Origin: Owenia fusiformis
Taxonomy: Eukaryota > Annelida > Polychaeta > Sabellida > Oweniidae
Direction: 5' to 3'
NCBI GenBank assembly: GCA_903813345.2
Contig: CAIIXF020000006.1
Location: 9,722,989-9,786,988, forward strand
Length of the DNA stretch: 64,000 bases
Shown here: piece by piece, positions 10,897-21,700 of the stretch
How the letters are laid out: the number at the start of each line of letters is the position of its first letter
How positions within the stretch are numbered: position 1 is the stretch's first letter
Notes under the pieces: generated by a model
The model's input: the letters and a program-made list of their open reading frames with translations, nothing else
Told to the model about the DNA's origin: nothing
Database searches by the model: none
Translations under genes and position numbers: made by a program

Positions 10897-12589
10897 TTTT
10901 ATATCTGTCTCAAATCCACTGTTGCCCTCTGATGATTTGTTTCCTCAGTCTATCCTAAGGTTTCGAAATGAATGTCAAAGTTATGTAAACTTTGGAACAG
11001 GGGGTATTTTGAAAACACCTCTCTGTCTTTGTTACACAACTTCTTGAAGCTGCTGCTTGGTTACCAAAAAGCATATTGTGTTATTGCAGATTGCTCAACA
11101 ATATGATGAATACTTACGCTTTTTGTCTTTGTTCCTATAGAGTATATGGCACATAGTGATTCAGTCGGATCTATTCAGTTTAATGGACTGACTATTAGTT
11201 CTTCCATTAGTAAATGTTTAATGTCATTAAAAATGCAGAAGATAGTATAGATGCATTTATCTACAGTGCCTCTATTGTTACCTATTCAAAGTGTCATAAA
11301 ATAAGGTACTTATGGTTAATTTGAAACATAGGATCAAATCGTGACTGGATGACTGAGTTACTAAGATTTTTTGGGGTTCCTTATTTGGCTCACCCTGTAT
11401 GTAAGGGCTGATGTGAAAAGTCATTCCTCCTTGTTGGGAATCAAACTCACTACCTCCCGATTACATATTGAGTCCCCTACCACTTGAGCTACATAGAAAA
11501 CTGACTCTCATATCACCTTACTTTTCAATGTCCTAGTATTTCCAGTATAGTGGATTGGTAAGTACCTGATCTTTCATCAGACACAAAAGACATGACATAA
11601 AGGGACAAAATGGAACTACAGAACAAACTGACCCTCACACCCACTTACTTTTCAATACCCTGGCATTTTCAGTGGATTGATCTTTTATTAGATACCAAAA
11701 ATATTAAAAACTTATAATAAGTTATCAACAATAACTTATGTCTCAAATTTTTGTGCCAACTTTTTTGAGTATCAATCAAAAAGTTGCAAAGATATTCAAT
11801 ATTCATACCATTTGGTTCATTAATTTTTATTTTATGTGTCTACCATATACACCATCTATTCATTCAAACATAATTTAAAAACACCTTGGTGAACAGCATG
11901 GAAGTACAGCTGTCAGTCTTTGAACTTCTAATACTGTTTTCTGCATCATTTATTTTTTCATGCTACACTATTTGCACAAAAGAAGCCTTGTATAGGTTTT
12001 GGTTGATTGTGTGATTGCCAACTTTGGAAGTTGCAATTTTTCAGATTTATAAAAATGTGAAATCAAGTTTTGCTTACAGTTTGCAATAATTTCAGATTGC
12101 CTGAGCTTTATTGAGCCAACTTTTTAGTACATCAATATATAAATGTGCTACTTCCCCAATCTGCTCTCTAAAACACACAATTTAGATTAGTTTTACAGTG
12201 CTATATCCAGATATTTTTGCGTATTGATAGGACTGTACAGTTCAGATTGGTATGGCACTATATGATGCTATTGGAGGATAGTACCATATTATATGTTACT
12301 ATTGGTGTTTTATGGTAGTTTTTGAGAGTACAGCATTATTCAGTCATGGATTTGAGTAGTAGTACCTGAAATGTCACATTCAAATAATATCATTATAGTG
12401 GTAGTATTTTTTGCAGTTTTTGGTGCATTTTCTTCCAAACTTAAACCCTAGTTGTAACTTCATATAATTTAGTGACGCTGCTGAACTACTTGAACAAGTT
12501 CACACACGTTGTAAGATAAAGTAATGTAAAATGTTGAAAACTAATTGGTATGTAAAGATAATTTCATATAGTCATTCATCAATGGTCAG
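10897..12589. other. Intronic stretch without a gene
   Basis: AT-rich sequence. The only recognisable item is the tRNA-like SINE head at 11422-11496 and a nearby CACCCTGTA transposon-type end (11391-11399). No exon of either strand is supported. Confidence 0.5.
11422..11496 (-). mobile_element. tRNA-derived SINE head (minus strand)
   Basis: On the minus strand, box A-like TAGCTCAAGTGGTAG is followed about 35 bases later by box B-like GAGTTTGATTCCC. The flanking sequence does not pair as an acceptor stem. This is a degenerate tRNA-like promoter of the SINE type, different from the copy at 2540-2865. Confidence 0.5.
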
Positions 12590-14018
12590 TTATCCTGTAG
12601 CTTTAGTTGCTGCTTTTGGTATTGTACAGGTTGGGGTATCTCCACATATACAATCTTGTCTCCTGAATCCTTTCACTGCCCAGCGTAGAAATGGACTCCT
12701 AGGCTTACTTGGTGCTGGTATGTACCTGGACACTTTGATGTGGACATATTCACGGTGCTTTACCTTGATCTGAAAGTTGAATTGAATTTTATGTCATTGT
12801 ATAGTTTATCTTTTGAATATGTATATACATTTTTACAATGTGTAGTTTATATAAGTACTATTTCAAGAGTGGTACCTTAATCTGTATTGTGGAAATAGGT
12901 GGCAACAGGAAGAGGCATTGCCTCTGGACAAAACATCACAATTGTATTTTCTTGTGTGGCCTTATATTGCCTTTCATTTACTATGAAAGCAAAATAGGAA
13001 ATAATAAAAATGTCCTCTGGGAAACAAAACACAATTGATTTATCATACACACAAAATAAATATCTGGTTGTCCTTATTTTACCTTCATATAATAATTAAT
13101 GAGATCACGTTCATCTGGTGGCGACTCTTGTCTCCTGTATGAGCGCAGGTTGTAGGTTCTCAGTCTTTTGCCATACAAACTTGCTACTTGCTTTCGTACC
13201 TGGAAGAAAATTATATTTTCAAGCATGGAACCAGGTTACTCCCCTTACATAACATTAAGCATCTCATTTTTGTGAACTAAATAAAATGGGAACAGTTCTT
13301 GTAAAAGGTTCTCGATATTTGTGAAGTATATCTTTAAAGATTCATTTTTGACAGCCTTTCTAATTTTCAAAATATTATCAGCTATGATTTTTCTTGATTT
13401 TGTTCACCATCAACTTATATACATGTATATCATATTCTACAATCATTTAGAAGATTAAAAAGTGCATGGTTATGTTAATATTAGAACATCTTGCTCAAAT
13501 AAATTCAATGACATGCTTTGCCATTCAGTGAGTTCATAAATAAAGCAATTGTTATTTTAAAATAAGCTACAAATACAGTCATACACTGTATATAGAAATA
13601 ACCAATGCAATTCATGACTTAGATCAAGATTTAATATATTCAGTATCATATCTCAAACACTAGGAATATTTCTCATCATGAAATAAATTGATATAATATA
13701 TGACATTGACAATACTCTCTTTATGAGGTCATTAAGACAATATAACTTGTTTATATTATGAGTTTACATTGATTGTTTTTAAGTTACAAAAGCAGTTCAT
13801 GTGTATTATACTATTAATATGCTAAATGTAGTTCACAATTAATTACAACTTACCCTAGCTGCTAATATCCTGCCGGGGTTATCTGCCAGTAAATATCGGA
13901 CTCCTCTACTGTGTGTCAGTGTACCACATTCTTCCTCATCCAACAAAACTGCTTTGGAATTTACAAGTACAATGAGTACATATAATAGAATTCCTATAAT
14001 ACTCCACAAGGTGGTCAT
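12590..14018 (-). CDS. Small secreted protein of unrecognised family, copy 1 (three exons)
   Basis: Exons in coding order are 13854-14018, 13083-13199 and 12590-12769, all phase 0 with GT-AG sites; the sum is 153 codons plus TAA. The N-terminus is a signal peptide (about residues 1-23, hydrophobic WSIIGILLYVLIVLV). The mature part has one Cys near its start (EEECG), a basic middle with the block SPPDERDLINYYMK, a V-H-I-K-V-S strand, then SPFLRWAVKGF and a Cys cluster CICGDTPTC near the end. The family was not recognised; four Cys suggest two disulfides. The exon layout, phases and key blocks match copy 2 at 18738-24600, so this is a tandem paralogue pair. Function is unknown. It was too split to show as one long frame. 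Confidence 0.8.
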
Positions 14019-14275
14019 TATTATTTATTCGGTGACTTTGACTTCTGTGTTAGTAAAAATCGAAAATTAATGTTACCATATTTTATCTTGAATATCAGTG
14101 ATTAATCAATATTTGTGTAGAACTTGGCAATTTTAAAATAACATTATACTATTGGGTTTATCATTAGGGATGGATCATTAGGTTTTGCCTTTTTTAAATC
14201 GAGAACCTCTGAGATATTGCAGGATATTTAGTCAAAGTATCTCATTAAGTACTCAAACAGAAGGTGCTATACAGA

Positions 14276-14696
14276 TACTGTAGATTTGGTTAATTTGGCG
14301 CCCACTTTAATTTGGTGAATTTGGCGAAACAGAAAAAACACCAATTTACATCTTCGTCAAAACTAAGAAAAGATCCCTGGGAATTTTCTAGGGAACTTCG
14401 TCCAATGTTTTTAAGTCACTTCCAGTTTATTTTTTACAAAATCTAAAAAGGATAACCTGAACAATCGTCAATATGATTGAGCATTTCCACGGGGAATTCT
14501 TTCAATAATAGATAACATAGCAAGATACAGTAGTTGAATTAAAGAAAAAGATGTAATAATTTGTATTTTACTCCAGTGTATATGGAACTTCAGAGCAATG
14601 TCCAAGCGTAGTATCTGCCAAATTAAATAGCTGCCAATATGCAAAAATGACAAAATCGCCAAATTAAGTTGCACCAAATTGACCCAATCTACAGTA
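14276..14696. mobile_element. TA-flanked inverted-repeat MITE (421 bp)
   Basis: The left end TACTGTAGATT continues as GGTTAATTTGGCG, and the right end is its imperfect inverse, finishing AATCTACAGTA at 14696. The terminal TA on both sides fits a Tc1/mariner-type TA target duplication with CTGTAGATT ends. The inverted arms run for about 50 bases with mismatches. There is no coding capacity. Confidence 0.65.
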
Positions 14697-16334
14697 TATA
14701 CTTTTAAATTTAAGATTAAAGTATCATTGAATGACACGCTTATATTTCAGAACAATATGGAATATTTCCTGCTTCATTATTCGTATTGTGCTACATGTAT
14801 TCATAAATTGAGCTTCTATATTTGTTAAATGCACATTTATGTTCGTAACTTGAGTATTTTTATTCATTTTTTGTATTTTCTGTATTTTTCATTAAACTAA
14901 TTTGTTTTGTTAAAACGTATGTGACTATGTATGTGCTTTATTCTGCAATACATTCAAAAGTCCTTAAAAGCATTTGTAAGTGACACATTGTATATCCATA
15001 TACAAATAAATTTGAATTCATGATGTATCATTATCCTTGTTTCTGCAAATATATTAGTTTAATATCTACCAACTGAATTTGTCAATGAATAAGTACAGTG
15101 TACTGTCCTTGGCATTTTATTTTTTAATTGTGTAATTTATTTTCGTAACAAGGTAATATGTTTTCGTAAAAGTGCACATATATTGTTAGTGAATATTGTC
15201 ATTTGTATTTGTTGCACTTGCACTTATATATATGTTTTTCATTGGTTATCAAAGTCAAAGTTATCACCCCCTCGCCTACAGAAGGTCACATGTAAGTTTC
15301 ATTTTATTATTTGCTAATGTAAGAATATTTCTTTGCTTTCTGCAATAATTCATGGATAATATGCAAGATTATTATTCATAAAAATACACTTCTTTGATAA
15401 AATAACATAAATACATAAATATTCTTATAAGGGAATGACAATGAAGCAGGGATGACACTAAAGTCCAACACTTCCAACTTTATTTCAGAAAAAGCCTGAG
15501 TTCTCTTTTTTCAATATAATGAATTTGGACATTTTGACTTCTCTCAGAAAATAAAATAAAATTAAATTAAAAATGGACTTTGTAGACTTTGTACATTTTG
15601 AAAAGATTTCCAACATTTTACAGCTTATCTAAAAAGGTTATTTAAGAAGGTCCAGTTAGATTATTATTTCTGAAACATTGTCTGAGAAGTCTGTTTATGT
15701 ATTTCAAGACAAACCATCGAATGGATTGATCTTAAATTTGTAGGAATGATTCTCTGTATAGAATTTCACATTTAATTAATTTTGGGCATTATGGGTAAAT
15801 TTTAAGGCAGACGTTTTTGATGTTCCATCCTCAAATCTTTCTGCCCATTTGGACTTTCCATTTTATTAAATCTTGTCTACAAAGTTTAGCCAAACTGTTT
15901 GATGGATGAATTTGAAATTGTTAAGGATGCTTTTTGGTATGAAAATTATTTTCTCGCATTCTGCGAACATTTTTGGTAGCCATTTTGAGAACAATTTTAA
16001 TGCCAGCACCTTATGTAAATGTGTTTTGGGAAAAACTTAGAGGAGCCCTAGAGGAGCCCTAGGTTTTTGGAGAAAGAAATTACACCTGGTATAAGCCTTG
16101 ATTTTGAGCTGGGATTTTATTTCATTGGCATAATTAAAATAATAACTTTTATTATCCCAATTACATTTTCTAGCAATTATTCCAATGTACTTATTTAACA
16201 GATGACTGTATTACTTCAATGAAGTAAAAAGAAGTAATTTATGACTTGCTTCAAGTGATTTCTTAAAAGAGTGATGTTACTGGTCTGAAGTTTAAATTTT
16301 AATGCATAAAAGCATATGTCAGAGTATGGATTTA
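14697..16334. other. Intronic stretch without a recognised feature
   Basis: AT-rich sequence of the large DARS2 intron. I see no exon, long hairpin or tandem array here. Confidence 0.45.
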
Positions 16335-17760
16335 TTATCCCACTGAATGAAGTTTGTATGAATATATAAGCACAAATTCCAAAAGGGAAGGGCGACTAAA
16401 AACTTTAAGGAAACCCAACAAGAAAAGCAAACTGTAAGTGTAAATCTGTCATAAGAAAAGTGGACCCTATATGTCCCAAAACCATGATCTAACGTGAAAA
16501 GAAACAATGTCTAACATCCCCCTCCCCCCTCCAATCGAGAACCAATATCACAATCCTGGACCAGAACACCAAGGGACATTTCATTCATACTGAAGTCATT
16601 ACAATACATGTTGAAGAAAAAATGGAAAAATTGATAGCCAATACTCATAACATCAAACATATTTGTAGATACTAGTACTCATAAAAGAGTATTCAGTCTC
16701 AAATGATGTGGGATAGATAAAATCCAGTCTCGAAGTCCATAGGCAATTCAAATGGTCAACATTCGTTCGCAAAGCCATCATCATAATCCATAAAACACAA
16801 CTATTCACAAGGGTCATCAGGAGAAAACTATGGCTGGTTTCGATCCCTATTTCTCAACCATTAATGCCATAGCCAGGATCCACCTCAAAAGGTGCCAAGT
16901 GTTATACCATTCCTACATCCTTCAGCATCTCAAGTGGTAAAATTTGAAATTTCAAAATTAATGACTTGTATTTTTTAGCAAAGCCCAGAAAGGGTTTCTT
17001 AATTTTTTTACAAAATATGGTGTCTTGATTTGAAATCTAGATATTTTGAACACACGCCCTGCTATATCTAATAAGCTGGGATACATAAACCCCATATGCT
17101 GGGTTTAGTGGAATATTGCTATCCAAATATGGAAAATTAACAATGTCAAAATTAAACTCATCTCTTTTGTCATATAATTTACGATATATACTGTTGTCTC
17201 GTTCAGTGTTATTAAGAAGATATAGAGAAGACATCTGTTAGTCCATTTGTTTGTCTGACAACTCAAATAACAGTAAATGGATTTCATTCAAATTTAATAA
17301 GCATATGCCTTATAGGTATAGGACATCTGCTCCAGAAGGAATTTTCAATAGGGTCACTCAATTCAAAATGGCTGCCATTTTTTCATAAAAAAAATTATCT
17401 GATAAATCAAATAGTAGTTGACAGATTTGGTTCAAATTCAATTTGCTAATGCCTAGGGACAAAGGAGCTTTGCCCAAGAAGAGATTTTCAATGGCCACCA
17501 ATTTGTAATCTTTTGATAACTCAAATATCAGTTGACAGATTTAATTGAAATTTGACATCCCGATGCCTGTGAGAAAGGAGCTCTGCTTGAGTAAGAATAT
17601 TTAAGATGGCATCTTAATTTCAAAATGGCCACCATTTTTTCATAAAATAATTTTGATAAATCTAATACTTATGGACAGATTTGATTTTGATTTGAGAAGA
17701 AATTTTTCGAGATGACAGCTGCATTTCAAAATGGCTGATATTTTTCATAAAGATATTATC
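16335..17760. repeat. Dispersed composite repeat, copy A
   Basis: It starts near a TTATCCCACTGAATGAAGTT-type end. It contains a block with AAAACCATGATCTAACGTG and GGGACATTTCATTCATACT, also found at about 19560-20640, 21595-22400 and inverted at 54184-54520. From about 17341 it changes to the 'CAAAATGGCCACCATTTTT ... ATAACTCAAATA ... GACAGATTTGGTTCAAATT' type also present at 20827-21480 and 24006-24330. No intact coding region is seen. Confidence 0.65.
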
Positions 17761-18737
17761 ATCGAAATAGGCTGATGCTTGATGGACAAAGAAGTTCCGT
17801 TCAGGAAGAAACTGGCCTCTAGTTATCAAAATATGTTTTGTTCAGGGGTTTGCTACTCCGTTGATTTGCTGTTTTCTACTTTCTATAATGAAAAACATGT
17901 ACATCTGTTACATATCCAAAAAATCTTTTGGGAAGAGTTTCAATATGTTGAAAAATATCTCTGTTCAAGTAAAGATGATATGTGAGAGTTGTTATTAAAG
18001 TGCTTTATCAATAAAAATAACAAACCATAAGCATCAAAAGTTTATTAAGTCCACATAAGATCTATAAAATTGATATGTCACTGGTCAGAAAATTGAACTT
18101 AATTACAATAATAAATAACTTTTCAGCATAAGGTGAGTGTCAGTATTTTATATTGGTTAATTTATTCATTGTTTTCGTAAAATCATGAGCTTTCAAGAAA
18201 GCCCATGTTAAAATTGATAGTTTATTTGATTGTTTGCAAAATAGTATGAATATATAAGATATAAATTTAGTTGTCATCTAAAAATTATAGTTCCTGTTTA
18301 ATTTTTATATCTTGTGTACACATACATGTATTTTATATTACACATTATCTTGCAAACATTTATTCTCAAACAAACAAACCCAGGTCTCTATGTGTGCAAT
18401 AAATGGTACTGTTACAAAGTAATTATAGTTTTGTGCCTCTAAAATTCCAAATACAATAACAAAGTAATTGAATAATAATTATAACGTCGATACCATGTCG
18501 ATCTTATGTTCTATATGAATTTATACAAAAAGAAGAGCAAAAGTAAATATAATATACTTGAGTTAATTCGAAAGTAAGCACGTAAAAAAGCTTAGTGAAA
18601 TGTTCATTCTTCAAAGAAAAAGTATATTTCTAATGTTTATAGTCCTTTGATTATTTGCTCCTTGCAACTGAAAAATGTCCTGAGACATACTATTCTGTTG
18701 TTTACATTTAGACATTAAAGTTTTAGCAACATGTATT
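17761..18737. other. Intronic stretch without a recognised feature
   Basis: AT-rich; a short plus-strand open frame at 17779-17985 has no recognisable motif and no splice support. Nothing is called. Confidence 0.4.
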
Positions 18738-21700
18738 TCACCAGTCATTTTTGTCAGATTTGATTGCTCCCCTTGGTATTTTGCAGTCTCTTGTGTTACC
18801 ACATATACAGTCACGTCTCTTAAACCCTTTCACGACCCAGCGTAAAAATGGACTCTCAGGTTTGCCAGTACCTGGTAAATATTGTGAAACCTTGATATGG
18901 ACATACGTTTTGTGTCTTAGTTTTATCTGAAAAATACCAATAGCAATGAGAATGCTTATTAGGAAATTGATAAATATAAAATATTTGAGAACTTGTCCAA
19001 ATATCAAATGTTTTGGAAAAACAGTATTGTTTGGGATTGAAGTCAAAAGCCATTTTGTCTTTGTTTTGTGAAATATTGATTCTTTTTTTTCATCGATATA
19101 CAAGATTTTTTTATTACAATTATAATATTCTTATTCATCTTCTAATTTCTCAACCAAGTTTTCTGTACCAATTTTAAATTCAACTATTCTTAAATCCATT
19201 GTTATAAGTATGGAAATCATGATTGTGTCAGTTCAAATGACTCTTCATTTATCTTTCAAAAATGTACCCCTGAATATTTCATGCCAGTCATAGAAGTGTA
19301 TGCTGAATACATTTAAATGACTTTATTTAAACCTTGAAATATTTGATTTATAAATTGACTCAAATACCTTCATGTAATAGTTAATCAGGTCTGGCTCATT
19401 TTGTGGTGATTCTTCCTTTCTGAAGTTCTGTAAGTTGTAACGAACTGCTCTTTTATCCTCATCAATGTTATATAGTCTGATTACTTCACCAGCAACCTGT
19501 ATTGCAATAGAATGGAGAATTAAACAATACAAACCCCTATAAATGATATTATCATTTGCTTAACCAAGGGCTTCTCTTGAAAGCCCATGACTAAACCTAG
19601 GAAGGCTAGCACAAATATGTTTGTACCAATATCCAAAGGGCAAAAACTAAAAGTGTTACAAAACAGAGCAAGAAAATGAACCAATTAGGAGAACTACGAG
19701 GCATTATGAAAACAAACCCAAAATATCCTAAACCATGATCTAAAGCGCTGAGAATGAATTTCAAATACTCTCCCTTCCCCACCGTTCAGGAACAATTATC
19801 ACAATCTAAGACCGCAGTACCATGGAGAAAGAGTCGAAGGCATGCGAGGCGAATCCTGGAAACCCGGGTTTGGGAAAGCAGGGTTCACTGTTTGTTTCTG
19901 TTGACAACTATGCGAAACTACATTAATAATTCATACGACAGTGAACAGGAGGTTTACAGTCAGACCCGGGTGCGCCAATCCCTTATCTAAATGTGTGTTT
20001 CGCGGACCAGGGTTTAAGGCCATTCCAAACGAAATAAGTGTTTAATAAGGCCACGAAATATAAAAGTTCGTTCTATTAGAATTTTATACATGTTATTTTG
20101 TATCTAACAAGACGTTAAACATATTAGAATAAGGTATGTATTTCGATTGGTCTAAAATGTGCAAAGCTAGAAGACCCCTTATATTCGTTCGTTCCAAAGA
20201 TAATATATCAGTACAACGGCTACTAAAGCAAGGAAAAATTGACCAGTAGAGATGAGGAACTTGAAACACATTTATTTTTATTCATAAATATGGATTATAT
20301 TTGATTTAAATACAATTCCGAGCTATTACCAGTGTAGTGTTACCTATTCTCCAGTGTTGACAATTTCTGTTGTGTCAGTCTGGGTCAAAATCTTACGATG
20401 TTACAATTGATAACGAGGAACCCTTCTAATAAAAGCAATTAAATCCAGGTTTGAAAACTCCCGAAAATAACACGAAAGACTAATTATGAACCGTTCTCAT
20501 TTTTGCAAAGGCGGATTTGGATGACAGCAAACCCGGGTTTTGAGGGCGCAACTTATGGCAACGAGTACTTCTGGTACCATGGGACATTTCAATCATACTG
20601 AAGACCATTTCAATACATGTTGAAGAAAAAATAGAAAATGATCTTCAGCATACTATATTTTAAACAGGGTTCAGTCATTGTTTCTCTGTGTGTTAGGTCA
20701 TAGTCTTGAATATTGGGTTTTGTCATCCTTGTGGCTGATTATGCTCAGTTGCATACTACCAGTGCAAACACTTTTTGTTATGCCATAAGTGCATTGTTAT
20801 AACCCTCTGACATCCCAATTGCCTTTTTATCCCACTGAACAAAGTTCGAGAGGGATATAGGAAAGCTGTCCATCCTCCTTTTGTCTGTCCATCTGTTCGG
20901 ACGATAACTCAAATAAAAGTTTTACAGGAAGGTACCCCTTGAGGATAGGATCTCTGCTCAAGAAGGAATTTTCAATATGACCACTCAATTTAAAATGGCC
21001 GCCATTTTTTCGTAACAGATATAATCTTTGATGACTCAAATATGACTAATTTTGTAATTAAGCCACCATTTTTCGTAAAAAAAACATAATCTTTGGTATC
21101 TCAAATACAGTGAACAGTTGATACAAATTTTATATGCTGATGCCTTTGGACACAGTTGCTCTGTTGGAGAACAATTTTTCAAGATGGCTGCTGAATTTCA
21201 AAATGGCCACCATCTTCATAAAAAATGCAATCTTTCATAACTCAAATACCAGTGAACGGATTTGGTTCAAACTTTATATGCTGATGCCTACAGACACAGT
21301 AGCTCTATTTGAAAAAAAATTTCAAAATGTCGGCTGAATTTCAAAATGGCCACCATTTTTTTTATAAAAAACATAATCTATGATAACTCAAAATCCCAGT
21401 GAAAGAATTTGGTTCAAACTTTATACGCTTGATGCCTAGAGATCAGTAAATCTGTTTGAGAATGAATTCTGGAAACAAGAGGGTACATTTTGATAATTTT
21501 TATTCCCACATTTTATAAACCACAATAAGACTTCAATTGGCTCCGAGAAAGGGGTTCTTAGATGAAGCCTTTTATGCCTTTTTATTCCGCTGATATTCAA
21601 TATATAAGCACTAGTGCCAAAGGGAAAGGACCAAAACTTGTAATGGAACTTAGCAAGAAAAAGCAAACTCTAAGTGTATACCAGTCAAGAAAAACAAACC

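Noticed and set aside
17779-17985. 68-codon plus-strand open frame
   Set aside because: No signal peptide, motif, splice support or paralogue; chance open frame in AT-rich intron DNA.
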